DNA of 64,000 nucleotides, from positions 97,958-161,957 of the forward strand of contig CAVXUA010000007.1 in assembly GCA_963764825.1 (NCBI GenBank), read 5' to 3'. This document shows, piece after piece, positions 28,317 through 39,400 of this stretch (position 1 is its first letter; each line of letters starts with the position of its first letter). Under the pieces are notes generated by a model. It was not told the origin of the DNA. It saw nothing but the letters and a program-made list of their open reading frames with translations, and did no database searches. A program made the position numbers and the translations under genes. Source of the stretch: JAZGGS01 sp963764825 (GTDB taxonomy: Bacteria; Bacteroidota; Ignavibacteria; Ignavibacteriales; Ignavibacteriaceae).

Positions 28317-30293
28317 TTGGCAATATCGAAAAAGCAGAAAAAGCTTATCCAAAAGAAAAAAGGGAAATTAACAGCAACTCAAATTGCAAAGGAATTGAAA
28401 TTAGAGACAAAGATTGTTGAAGAATATCTTGCCTCTCTTATCTTCAAAGAAAAATCCTAAATGGTTTTATCTGGTTTTGGTTTTAATACCTATTCTATTT
28501 CTTGTACTTCTTGAACTCAGTCTGAGAGCCTTTAATTATGGGAGGACATATGATCAATGGATAACTACAGGAGAAGGGAAATTGACACTTAACCCGGAGA
28601 TTGCTTACAGATATTTTTATACTACGGAAGAAGTGCCTTCTGCGGGAAACAACATCTTTGATGAAAATAAAAAGATGAATTGCTACCGGGTATTTATTAT
28701 GGGTGGAAGCAGTGCTGCGGGTTTTCCTTTTACACCGAATGGCTCATTTGCAAGATATATTCTGAAAAGACTTAACATTCTCTATCCCAAAAAAACAATT
28801 GAAGTTGTAAACATTGCTATGTCGGCGATCAACTCATATGCCCTAAGGGATATGCTGCCGGGAGTTTTAAACCAAAAACCAGATTTGATTATTATTTATG
28901 CGGGGCACAACGAATATTACGGCGCCCTGGGAGTTGGTTCAACGGAATCACTTGGAGATACGCGGTATATTGTAAACACAGTTCTTTGGTTAAACAGATT
29001 TAAAACCTTCGAGCTGTTACGCAACATTATAAAATCAATTTATGGCGTTTTCTCAGAACCGGTAAGAACTGATGGTACACTAATGGCGAGAATGTCACAG
29101 AAACAATTAATCCTATATAATTCAGATTCTTTTCATTCCGGTATTGAACAGTTTGAAGGAAATTTAAATGATATGCTTGAAATGTCGAAGGATGCTGGTA
29201 TCCCCGTATTACTAGGTACACTTGTTAGTAATCTTAAGGATCAAAAACCTTTTTCATCAGTTGATGATGATGACTATCAACCTGCAGAAGAAATCTATAA
29301 TTTGGCAATTGGAGAATTGAAAAAAGAAAATACCAGGAAGCGCGGATTCCCTATTCAGATTTGCAATGGATCTGGATGCTTTAAGATGGCGTGCCCCGGA
29401 AGAGATGAATTCTGTAATTAATGAACTTGGGGATAAATTTAATTATCCAGTCGTAAAGCTTGATTCAATATTTAGTAAAGTTAGTCCGGATAATGTTGTG
29501 GGAGATAATTTAATCACCGATCACATTCACCCGAATTTAAGAGGTTATCAGCTAATCGGAAAAGCGCTTTGTGAATACAGCACTTGAAACAGGAATATTT
29601 CCTGAGAAGGAAAGACAAAATTTAGCATTGGATATTCAGGATAGCTTAACATTAAATCAATATGAATTCACAGAACTTGATTCAACTATAGCCCGTTACC
29701 AGATAATCATACTAAAAAGCGATTGGCCATATGTAAAAGAAAAAAAATCTGATGAAGAAAAATTTAAAGCATTAAATATTAAAACCTTCACTGATTCACT
29801 CGCATTCCTTGTTGGTAAACGCGAACTAAGCTGGGAAAGTGCGCACTTACAACTAGCTGGAAGAAAATTTAAAGAGGGCGATCAGACTGGATTTAAAAAG
29901 GAAATTAGTAACATAATTGATGAGTACCCTTATGATCCATCTCCACTTGAGTTTGCGGCAAACTTGCTGGTAAACGCTAAAACTTTTAAGGATGCATATC
30001 CATATCTGATAATACTTCATCGACTGAAACAAAGTGCTTTCTCATCAAAATGGCTTGGAATAATTGATTTGTTGAATAACAAAATCGAAACCGCAATAGG
30101 TTACCTATCAACAAGTTTAAGTTATAATGCATCAGATGCGAAAGTTCTTTATAATCTTTCAGGGGCTTATACATTGAAAAACGATTATAAGACTGCACTC
30201 CAGTTAATTAACAGGTGCCTGGAGATTGAGCCAAATTATACTCTAGCAAAAGATTTGCAAAATCAATTAATAAAAGCACTTAGACAACGATAG
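28317..30293 (+). CDS. HTH-like/TM/SGNH hydrolase/TPR protein, paralogue 1 (three frameshifts)
   Basis: About 658 residues. Starts at TTG, with a lysine-rich cytoplasmic segment holding an HTH-like pattern (L-T-A-T-Q-I-A-K-E-L-K-L-E-T-K-I-V-E-E-Y). After a shift near 28440 comes a membrane helix (F-Y-L-V-L-V-L-I-P-I-L-F-L-V-L-L-E). The SGNH domain has Ser in G-G-S-S-A-A-G-F-P, G-H-N-E-Y-Y-G-A-L-G as block III and D-H-I-H-P-N-L-R-G-Y as block V. Shifts near 29335 and 29570 separate it from a TPR-like C-terminus (L-Y-N-L-S-G-A-Y-T-L-K-N-D-Y). A membrane-anchored esterase or acyltransferase-like protein acting on the outer side is likely. Its substrate is unknown. Confidence 0.8.
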
Positions 30294-30306
30294 TAAAGGA
30301 TAACTC

Positions 30307-32280
30307 TTGCCACTTACTGATAAGCAAAAGCAATTCATACTAAAGAACAGGCAACAGCTTAAAGCGAAAGAGATGTCGAAACGATTAAACGTCTCCACTA
30401 AAGAAGTACATTTATTTTTGAAGGAAAGCAAAAAACGGGCTCCACTTTGGTTCTACATTTTTCTTGTGTTCATTCCAATAATTTTCTTTATTCTACTTGA
30501 AGCAGGACTGAGAATATTTAACTATGGGCATGATGACAAAGTTTGGGTAGATGTTTCACAGGATATGCAAATACTAAATCCCGAAGTGAGCTACAGGTAT
30601 TTTTTTAGTACTAAAAACATCCCCTTCTCAGTTGAATCATTCATTTACAAAGAAAAAAAGCGAAATAGTTTTAGGGTCTTTGTTCTCGGAGCCAGTTCAG
30701 GTGCCGGTTATCCTTACCACTCAAGCGCATCAATGAGTAAGTTCATTAGAAAGAAGTTAGAAATACTGTATCCTGATATAACTATTGAAGTCCCAAATAT
30801 CAGTATGTCTGCAATCAATTCTTATACTATCCGTGACTTGGTTCCGGAAATCATAAAGAAGAAACCTGATCTCATACTGATTTATCTTGGTCATAATGAA
30901 TATTACGGTGCACTGGGAGTTGGATCATTAGAATCACTTGGTACATCAAGATTTTTAGTTAACACTACATTATGGTTTAATAAGTTTAAATCAGTTGAGC
31001 TATTAAGAAACATCATAAATTCAGTATCTGGTTTATTTTCTTCAAGCGAAGACATTTCCGGTGGCACACTTATGGCGCAAATGGCACAGGATAAATTGAT
31101 TGAATACCAATCAGAAATGTTTAATGCTGGTATTTCTCAATTTGAAGGAAATTTTAGAGATATTCTTTCCATCTTTAAAGAAGAAGGTATTCCTGTAATT
31201 GCAGGAACATTAGTTAGTAATCTTAAGGATCAACATCCATTTGTTTCAGTTGATGATAAACAATATCCCTCCGCAAATGTGATCTACTTAGAGGCAAATG
31301 AAGAGTTAAAAAAAGGAAATACTGTTGCTGCTGAATCTTTATTTGTATTTGCTAAGGAACTTGATGCGTTGAGATTCCGAGCCCCTAGTGAAATAAATGA
31401 ATCCATAGTAAACATATGTGAGGAGTTTGGTTATCCCATTGTTAGAGTAGATTCTTTATTCAATATTAAGAGTCCCGATAGTATTGTGGGAGACAATCTG
31501 TTAACCGATCATTTACATCCAAATGTAAAAGGTTATCAATTAATGGGTAATCTATACTTTAGTGCTATGAAGAGATATAGGTTTTTACCAAAAGGAGTTT
31601 ACCCGGCAATGGATGAGAGAGTTGTTGACAGCTTAGTATATCAATATTATAATTTTACTTCTTTCGATTCTACTGTCGCAGATTTTAGAATTAGAAAACT
31701 AAAAAACGATTGGCCTTATATAAAACCTGAAATGAAAAAGCCGGTGAAACAATTAATTCAATTGCAAAATTTTTTTGATAGCACTGCTATATTTCTAATT
31801 GATGGGTATATCTCACGCGATCAAGCAAGATTGAAGATAGCTAATTACTATTTAAAGAGAGGAAATTTTGAGAACTATTCAACAGAGATGCATGCACTCA
31901 TCGAAGAGTTTCCATTCCTTACAAAATATTATAACACTGCCGCAAAAGAATTGATACAGGCTGGTCATTATTCACTTGCATATCCCTTTCTGCAGCAAGG
32001 ATTCAATAGAAAACCGGATGCGTTTTATTCCAAATGGTTAGGAGTCATCAATCTTTCGCAAAAATATGTTGATGACGCAATATACTATCTTGAATCAAGT
32101 CTCAATTATAATAATCAGGATCCGCAAACACTATATAACATTACAGGCGCATATGCAGAAAAGAAAGAGTTTAAAAAAGCGTTGGATGCAATAAATCAAT
32201 GCCTTAAGCTAGATCCTAATTTCCCACGTGCAGTAGTTATCAGAGATCAACTGTTAACTCTTGTAGGAAAAAATAATTGA
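30307..32280 (+). CDS. HTH-like/TM/SGNH hydrolase/TPR protein, paralogue 2
   Basis: The intact member of the set: 657 residues from a TTG start 13 bases after paralogue 1. Residues about 15-40 form an HTH-like segment (A-K-E-M-S-K-R-L-N-V-S-T-K-E-V-H-L-F). A membrane helix follows at about 48-68, then the SGNH domain with G-A-S-S-G-A-G-Y-P, G-H-N-E-Y-Y-G and D-H-L-H-P-N-V-K-G-Y-Q. The TPR-like end has S-K-W-L-G-V-I-N-L-S-Q-K-Y and L-Y-N-I-T-G-A-Y-A-E-K-K-E-F. No signal-peptide cleavage site, so it should stay anchored with SGNH and TPR outside. Confidence 0.85.
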   Translation: MPLTDKQKQFILKNRQQLKAKEMSKRLNVSTKEVHLFLKESKKRAPLWFYIFLVFIPIIFFILLEAGLRIFNYGHDDKVWVDVSQDMQILNPEVSYRYFFSTKNIPFSVESFIYKEKKRNSFRVFVLGASSGAGYPYHSSASMSKFIRKKLEILYPDITIEVPNISMSAINSYTIRDLVPEIIKKKPDLILIYLGHNEYYGALGVGSLESLGTSRFLVNTTLWFNKFKSVELLRNIINSVSGLFSSSEDISGGTLMAQMAQDKLIEYQSEMFNAGISQFEGNFRDILSIFKEEGIPVIAGTLVSNLKDQHPFVSVDDKQYPSANVIYLEANEELKKGNTVAAESLFVFAKELDALRFRAPSEINESIVNICEEFGYPIVRVDSLFNIKSPDSIVGDNLLTDHLHPNVKGYQLMGNLYFSAMKRYRFLPKGVYPAMDERVVDSLVYQYYNFTSFDSTVADFRIRKLKNDWPYIKPEMKKPVKQLIQLQNFFDSTAIFLIDGYISRDQARLKIANYYLKRGNFENYSTEMHALIEEFPFLTKYYNTAAKELIQAGHYSLAYPFLQQGFNRKPDAFYSKWLGVINLSQKYVDDAIYYLESSLNYNNQDPQTLYNITGAYAEKKEFKKALDAINQCLKLDPNFPRAVVIRDQLLTLVGKNN

Positions 32281-32281
32281 C

Positions 32282-34165
32282 ATGGAAAATTTGACAAAAA
32301 ATGTGGGAGAAGGAAAAGTAAAATCCCCATACTGGTTTTACATGATAATAATACTCATTCCCATCCTTTTTTTTATTCTTCTTGAAACCGGATTAAGAAT
32401 ATTTGATTATGGGAGAAACGACGATCAATGGATTGCTGTTACAGAAACTAAACGGATGCTGAATCCAGATATTGGCGGGAGGTATTTTTTCAATACTAAA
32501 AACTTTCCACAATCAAATAATGAAGCTTTTGATATAATTAAAAAGAAAGATGCATTCAGGATTTTTGTATTGGGAGGAAGCAGCGCAGCTGGTTTTCCAT
32601 ATTCACCAAACGGAACCTTCTCAAGGTATATCCGCCAGCGGCTTGAATTATTATATCCTGAGATACCAATAGAGGTTATAAATGTTGCTATTACTGCTAC
32701 CAATTCATATACGATCAGGGATCTTCTCCCAGAAATAATTGAACAAAACCCAGATTTAATTTTAATATATGCTGGACACAATGAATATTATGGTGCTTTG
32801 GGAGTTGGATCAATGGAAAATATTGGAGACTCACGAAAATTAGTTCATTTTATAATCTGGCTTAATAAGTTTAAAACTGTTGAACTTGTTAGAAATTTAT
32901 TTGGTTCTATAAGCAGTTTGTTTTCAAATGATTCGGATCAAAACACTGAGCGTGGCGGTACTTTGATGGCTCGTATAGTTAAGGATCAACTTATAGAATT
33001 TAATTCAGAAGTATTTAATACCGGAATAAATCAGTTTACCGGAAATCTTGAAGATATTTTGGAGATGGCTAATGAATCTAAGATTCCTGTTATCATTGGA
33101 ACTCTTGTTAGTAATCTAAAAGACCAGCCTCCTTTTGTATCTGAAAAAAAATCCAATCAAGAATCAGCAGATTCAATTTATTACAGAGGACAATATCATT
33201 TAAACCTGAAAAATATTAAAATTGCAGATTCACTTCTTAGAGTTGCAAAGGATCTTGATGCTCTAAGATTCAGAGCACCTGAAAAAATGAATTCAACCAT
33301 TAAAGACCTTGCCGTAAAGTATAAATGTGCTGTTGTAAATTTGGATTCGGTTTTTAACACAAAGAGTCCTGATGGAATAGTAGGTAATAACCTGATGGTT
33401 GATCATTTGCATCCTACACTTTCAGGATATCTTTTAATGGGAAGAATTTATTTTGAAGAAATGAAAAGATTAGGATATTTGCCAAAAGAGCGGCCTGAAA
33501 AATTCCAAGATGCAAAACTGGATAGCGTAGTTATTTCTGATTTTGCTTTTTCCAGATTGGATTCAGTTGTTTCTGAGATAAGATTAAATGGATTATTAAA
33601 TGATTGGCCTTTTGTAAAGAATCCGAATTTCTCTTTCCTTAATGATTTAGAATTAAGAGATAAGATTGATTCAATTGCGTATGGTATTGCGGTAGAAAAT
33701 AAAAATTGGGAGATAGGGCACAGACAGGCAGCCGAGTGGTATTTTGCAAAAAGAGATTACGTAAATTATGCTAAGGAAATGAATGTTCTTACTTCACAAT
33801 ATCCATTTAAATTATCTTTTTACGATCAAGCTTCGGTGGATCTGTTAAACGTAAAAGAATATGACCTGGCATATCCATTTCTGTTAAATAAATATAAAGA
33901 CAGCCCTGATGCTTTTACTTCAAAATGGCTTGGGAACATATATCTTAACAGGGGGAAAGTTGACGAGGCAATAAAATATTTTAAACAAAGTATTATTATT
34001 GATAGTTCCGATGCACAAGTTTTTTACAACCTGGCTGGTGCACATATTCAAAAAGAAGAATATAAAGTTGCTTTTGAATTTTTAGAAAAATGCATAAAGA
34101 TTAATCCTGAATTTCCAAATGCGAGAAGAGTTAATATTCAGCTAACTGAAATATTAAGACAATAA
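32282..34165 (+). CDS. TM/SGNH hydrolase/TPR protein, paralogue 3 (no HTH-like segment)
   Basis: 627 residues, intact; its ATG begins one base after the stop of paralogue 2, so the two are coupled. It keeps the membrane helix (Y-M-I-I-I-L-I-P-I-L-F-F-I-L-L-E) and the SGNH blocks G-G-S-S-A-A-G-F-P, G-H-N-E-Y-Y-G-A-L-G and D-H-L-H-P-T-L-S-G-Y. TPR repeats follow (V-F-Y-N-L-A-G-A-H-I-Q-K-E-E-Y). The N-terminal cytoplasmic head is only about 15 residues and lacks the HTH-like pattern of paralogues 1 and 2. Probably the same enzymatic role, without the cytoplasmic contact. Confidence 0.85.
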   Translation: MENLTKNVGEGKVKSPYWFYMIIILIPILFFILLETGLRIFDYGRNDDQWIAVTETKRMLNPDIGGRYFFNTKNFPQSNNEAFDIIKKKDAFRIFVLGGSSAAGFPYSPNGTFSRYIRQRLELLYPEIPIEVINVAITATNSYTIRDLLPEIIEQNPDLILIYAGHNEYYGALGVGSMENIGDSRKLVHFIIWLNKFKTVELVRNLFGSISSLFSNDSDQNTERGGTLMARIVKDQLIEFNSEVFNTGINQFTGNLEDILEMANESKIPVIIGTLVSNLKDQPPFVSEKKSNQESADSIYYRGQYHLNLKNIKIADSLLRVAKDLDALRFRAPEKMNSTIKDLAVKYKCAVVNLDSVFNTKSPDGIVGNNLMVDHLHPTLSGYLLMGRIYFEEMKRLGYLPKERPEKFQDAKLDSVVISDFAFSRLDSVVSEIRLNGLLNDWPFVKNPNFSFLNDLELRDKIDSIAYGIAVENKNWEIGHRQAAEWYFAKRDYVNYAKEMNVLTSQYPFKLSFYDQASVDLLNVKEYDLAYPFLLNKYKDSPDAFTSKWLGNIYLNRGKVDEAIKYFKQSIIIDSSDAQVFYNLAGAHIQKEEYKVAFEFLEKCIKINPEFPNARRVNIQLTEILRQ

Positions 34166-34168
34166 AAA

Positions 34169-34190
34169 AGCCCTGCAAAATGCAGGGCTT
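34169..34190. terminator. Bidirectional intrinsic terminator
   Basis: AAGCCCTGCA and TGCAGGGCTT form a perfect 10-base stem with a short A loop, between the end of the plus-strand SGNH genes and the end of the minus-strand T9SS-tail gene. The T-run is strong on the minus strand and weak on the plus strand. Confidence 0.88.
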
Positions 34191-34218
34191 CAATTCTTAC
34201 TGAAAATAATCCAGGGGA

Positions 34219-35341
34219 TTATTTCAATAACATCATTTTCTTAGTTTCACTAAAGTTGCCTGAAGTAATCTGGTAGAAATAAATACCGCTAGTCAGACCC
34301 TCGGCAATGAAATCAACCTGGTAAGTTCCAGCAGGTTTACTTTCGTTAACTAATGTAGCAACTTGCTGCCCAATGGAGTTGTAAACACTTAAAGTTACAA
34401 ATCCCTCATTAGGAATGCTGAAATTAATTATCGTTGATGGATTGAATGGATTCGGATAATTCTGGTTAAGAGAATAAGCTGTTGGTAATGTTTGGGTAAT
34501 ATCCTTTACGTCCACTGTAAAATCCTGAGGACCCATTATGCCAAATGTATCTAAAACTTCAGCATAATAAGCACTTGCGAAAAGGTTAATCTCGTGATTT
34601 GCACCAATAGCATTTTCATTATCATTTCCACCACCGTTATTAACAGCATCACCGTAATTTATACCAAATTTATATTGTACATTAAAAGTAGTATAAGCCG
34701 GAAAAGTAACAGTAGCTGAGAATACTAAATCACCTGCAGTTTTGTCACCATTGGTACCATCATCGAACAATGGTATCATTAAATTTATTTCACCATCCGG
34801 CCAACCTAAGCTGGGCCATTGTAGCGGTACAGTACCACCGGCTGCATGTACAGTATTAATAACAGGAAATGGCAGAGTATTAATAGCTGAAACTGCACCA
34901 TTACAGTCAACCTGGAATAGGATGTCAGTTGGTTGGTTGGTAACAGTAGCTAAGGTTCCATCATTAAATGGTCTTGAAACTGTAGCTTCGCCATTATCAT
35001 AATCATGCTTGGGTTAAAATGTACAATTTGTCATTTCCACCTTCCCATGCATTGGGTGTGTAGAAAAATTTATAAGCAAGGATGGTATCACCTACACTAG
35101 CCTGTAAAACTGTATCTTGTTCCGCACTTACATAAACGTTTGGATCAAGACCTGGAACAAGATCATGGCGTCCCCAGCCGTTAAAATTGCCCCTAGCCGC
35201 TACAGTATCTGCAGTGTTATATCTGCCGGAAAGGATTTCTATCTCCATGTTGCATTCCCAATTTATGAGAATGTCTTTGGGCTGGGCGAAAGTTATGCCA
35301 GCCAGTAAAATCAGAAATGAAATGTAAAATAGTTTTTTCAT
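34219..35341 (-). CDS. Secreted protein with carbohydrate-binding-like repeats and T9SS tail (frameshifted)
   Basis: A signal peptide (I-S-F-L-I-L-L-A-G-I-T-F-A-Q) is followed by two beta-sandwich stretches. The first has V-A-A-R-G-N-F-N-G-W-G-R-H, a G-N-F-N-x-W starch-binding/CBM-like motif. The second has F-D-D-G-T-N-G-D-K-T-A-G-D-L-V-F-S-A-T. The sorting tail has L-N-Q-N-Y-P-N-P-F-N-P-S-T and ends K-K-M-M-L-L-K. The frame breaks near 35005 and again near 34780; joining gives about 374 residues. Last gene of the TonB/PorV-type run; probably a surface glycan-binding protein. Confidence 0.72.
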
Positions 35342-35436
35342 AAATGTCTCCTATTTATTTGTGAAATGATTGAATTGTTAAGATTATTCATTTTGAATAT
35401 AACTATTTTTTAGATAAAATATAGCTAAAATGATGG

Positions 35437-36438
35437 TCAAAATTTTATACCCAGTGAAAAGTGCTGTGTGTTGTCTAAAATACCAAAACTCTGATAAGCA
35501 TAGTCAAAACGTACACCAAGCTCATTAGTAAAATTATAATTAAGACCTACACCAGCCGTAAGACCTTCTTCAGAATTATCCAAAAACAATGATTTATAGC
35601 CAATTCTGAAAGAAATAACATTGTAAAACATATATTCTGCACCAACGTTAACTGATTCACTATTATCGTTTGGGTGCAGGGCATCGGCAGCAAGGGTAAA
35701 TCTATGGTTTTCAAAGTCTACTAAATCCATCGCTAATCCAATTTTAAAGGTAAGTGGAAGCGGAAACTCATCAGTTTGGAGATTTGCAAGTATTTGATCG
35801 TTATTCCCATTGCTGTTAGGATCAATATCGTGCTGAACCAGTAAATCTTTACCCTCCATATTCATTCCACCGCCAAAGTTTGTTATGGTAGCACCTATTC
35901 TCAATCCATAAATGTCTGAAAGAAAGAGAACTCCGAGATCGATTGCGATAGAATTTGCAGATGAATTCCAAATTTTTTGTTGAATATATTTAACATTGCC
36001 TCCAATTGAGAACCTATCGGTTAGGTTGTAGGCATAGGTTAGACTCAAGGACATATCACTTGCAGTAAAGAACTGCCCGGTACCGTCCTGCTCTGCTAGA
36101 GTTGTAACTTCTATATCACCGTAATCCAGGTAAGTAACACTCAATCCAATCGTTCCCGCGCCTCCAAGATTCAACATTGCACCAGCCCAATTATAATTTA
36201 TATCTGCAAACCATTTTGAATATGAGAACATTGCTTCGTTAGTTTCGGTCCTGGAAGCTCCTGCAGGATTCCAGTAGAGAGCGCTGACGTCACTTGCTGT
36301 TGCGATGAAGGTGCCTCCCATTGAAACCGCTCGTGGTCCAATGGCTATATTCAAAAAAGGAGCCGCAGATGAACCAATTTTAGATTGGCTCATTAAACAA
36401 CTAACCGAAATTAAAAAAATGAATAAAAACTTTTTCAT
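35437..36438 (-). CDS. PorV/PorQ-type outer-membrane beta-barrel protein
   Basis: 333 residues, intact. Signal peptide (F-L-I-S-V-S-C-L-M-S), then the family start S-A-A-P-F-L-N-I-A-I-G-P-R-A-V-S-M-G-G-T-F-I-A, D-V-S-A-L-Y-W-N-P-A-G-A and Y-S-K-W-F-A-D-I-N-Y. It ends in an aromatic strand (H-F-S-L-G-I-K-F). This is the UPF0164/PorV group; PorV shuttles T9SS cargo to its attachment machinery. Encoded 13 bases after a large secreted protein, in a pattern that recurs in Ignavibacteria-like genomes, so it may serve that cargo. Confidence 0.87.
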   Translation of the reverse strand: MKKFLFIFLISVSCLMSQSKIGSSAAPFLNIAIGPRAVSMGGTFIATASDVSALYWNPAGASRTETNEAMFSYSKWFADINYNWAGAMLNLGGAGTIGLSVTYLDYGDIEVTTLAEQDGTGQFFTASDMSLSLTYAYNLTDRFSIGGNVKYIQQKIWNSSANSIAIDLGVLFLSDIYGLRIGATITNFGGGMNMEGKDLLVQHDIDPNSNGNNDQILANLQTDEFPLPLTFKIGLAMDLVDFENHRFTLAADALHPNDNSESVNVGAEYMFYNVISFRIGYKSLFLDNSEEGLTAGVGLNYNFTNELGVRFDYAYQSFGILDNTQHFSLGIKF

Positions 36439-36451
36439 AAAAAATTCTCCG

Positions 36452-39400
36452 CTATTTAATTAGGGCTAACTTCCCAATCTTGTTACCTATATTTGGTGCT
36501 TCTACAACATAAACGTATATGCCATATGATACATCTATATTTTCTTCGCTTCTTAAATTCCAGAAAACATCACCAACATATAAGCTCTCACTGTAAAGTG
36601 TTTTGACTAATTCACCTCTAACTGTAAAGATTGATATTTTGGATCCGGGAGGAATATATGTAAACCTAACTTCTCTCTCTCCTCTTCCACTTGTTTGAAA
36701 ACTGAGAAGTCTCTCCTCGCCCGCATGAGTAACGATGTATGGATTTGGAACCACCTTAATTTTATCAAGTTCATTTTTTGCCAGGGTGTTATTTAAAGAG
36801 GCTCCCGTCATTGTAAATGAGAAACTGTCTTGACTATTGAACGGTTTGAAAGTTGCTATCGTAAATGTACCTGACGTTTCCAGTGTTGCTCCGAGTGAAT
36901 CATACCGGATATCTGTCCGCCAGGTTCTTACATATCTTCCCTCAACATTTTCTTTAAACCAAATACTATGAGTAGTACTCAGAGTACCAAATATTGCGTA
37001 CGCGAAGTCTATGTATTTATCTTTAGAAAGATTTTTAACTCTAAAATTAACTACCTTCTCAGGTATGATACCGCTTTGCCCTGGGCCGACAGTATCCGCA
37101 ACCGAGGTATCGACGACAGTATTATGAAACTCAATTATATAGTCATTAGGAACGTCAAAGCCATTAAACTTAGGATTGGGTAGAGCAAACCGATATACTG
37201 TAAAATCTGGTGGTGGGTTAGATGAAATATCTGTGGAAAATGCTGTGTCAATCATTATAGGATCATTATATAACTGTGGTCTGAAGCCATGCCGAACAGG
37301 AGTTTCTCCAAAAAAAGTTGTAGACTTATCAACCAAAACCTGGAAGTTTGCTTTATAGTACGGACCATTTGCAGCTACAGGAGAACCATTTACATAAATC
37401 GTGTCTGTTCCCGCCGGTAACGGTATAGAATCATTCGGACTGACAATAAAAGTTTCACTAGTAAGTGGAACTAAGACTGTATCGGGTGTTTGCAGATCAA
37501 GCAGGGACCAGTTAGCGGTAACATTTGTCAGTCCCGTATCTTCAAAGACAATCTGATATTCAAAACCGTTTCTAATATCTGATTCATCAATTATTTCAAC
37601 CTCAGCATCTCCGGTACCAAAAAAGTTTTCAGATTTTTCCAATGAATTTAAGAAAGCATTTGAATATCCGGCCGGTCGCCTGCCAGGTGTTATGAATCCG
37701 GTATTATCATCCAGTAATATTGCACCAGTATTTGTTCTAAAAATAAATTTTGAGTTTTCTTCAGGGAAAATTTCCGGTGTTCCATCACCATGATCAAAAG
37801 CACTAACTGCATAGTAATACTTTATTCCAGGAACAACCGTTGAATCAATATACCTGTTAATTATTCCGGTATTTTCACCAAAGAAAAACGTTGTTCCACC
37901 AAATGCTTCAAGCAGTCCCGGGTTTGGAATAAAAAACCCGCTAAATTCATTATCAAGATCATATTGGGCTAAAGGCTTATCGAAGGAAAGTACACCAAGT
38001 GCATTAGTAATTGTTCTTGTGTCTCTAAAGTTTGCATCAGTGGACCTATAAATTTTATAACCTTCAAAATCCTGCTGTTTAGTTACAAAGTCTCTTGTAT
38101 TTTCAGAATTCTCTCCATCCCAATAAATTATCACTTTCCCATCATTCTGAGTAAGATTAATTTTAGGTTTAAGTGGTGCCTGGGGAAAAGCATACCCGGC
38201 ATTGTATATTTGCTGTACTATCTTTTTATTTTTGAAGATATCATCAAAATCCTCCCCAAAGAGTAGTGCAACTGAAAACCTTTCTGGAATTTGAGGAAAT
38301 AGTGGAAAGAATCCGGAACTATAAATAAAATCACCATCCTGAGGAGTTGGAGGAACTACATCAAATCTACCGGGAGTCATTCTACCCCACAATGAAGAAT
38401 CTATACTGAGATCGGGAGCACTCTGAAGTTCGAAAAAATTAAACCCTGTAAGACCTATTTGATCAGATTCATCAGGATCAGTTATACCAAAATTCGGTTC
38501 CCCCTGCGTAGGAATTCCATCACCCTCACCCAAATCGGGTCCGGGATAACCTCTATCATCTGGTCCTAATCCATCCTGACCAACATCATCAAACTCAGAA
38601 TCCCAATCTTCATCTTCATCAATATCGTTATCTCGTCTTTCACCAATCAATAGATCATTAACACCTTCACCAGTAATATAATTTATATAAGATACACCGG
38701 GTAATGGCGGCAGTCTTCTTACTCTTGTTTCAAAATGAGTTGCCTGGTTTTCGTCAACCAAGCCATCCAAATCATTATCTATTGCATCATTAGCAGATGG
38801 ATCAGGAATAAATACTTCTCGCCCATTAATAATTTGCAGTGTAGCATGTCCTTCCCGGAAAGATGTTACACCCGGTTCAATAATGAATCTAACACCTAAA
38901 GAGAAAACAGTATCCGTTGTAGATTTCACGGTGTGAAGTTCACGTTCATAAACTCTTAAACCTTGGGGATCGGTGATTTCGTTTATTAGTACAACCTGGT
39001 TGCCAGCACTGTATATTACTGCATTAAAATCCGATGCTTGAAACCTGGGTGAAGATGACTTAGAATCATCATCATTATCAATTCCATCAAACGGATTACC
39101 GGGAGATTCAAGGAATGCATAGCCGACATATCCCACTTTCTGTCCTTTATTTCCAATTCCATCACTATCCCAGGAATAGGTAATCCAATCTTTAATATCA
39201 AAAAATCCCAGGTCGTCCTGGCTGTCACCATCTCCACCCGCAAGAGTACCAACTATTGTTCCGAAGTCAGCTTTTCTGTACACAGTTGTTCCATCATTAT
39301 TTATTTCATACAACCAAAAAATTGCATCTTCAGCTAAGAAACTCGCCCACTGGAAACCTCTCTGCCTCATCCGGAGCCCCATACCTTTTCGGGTTACATC

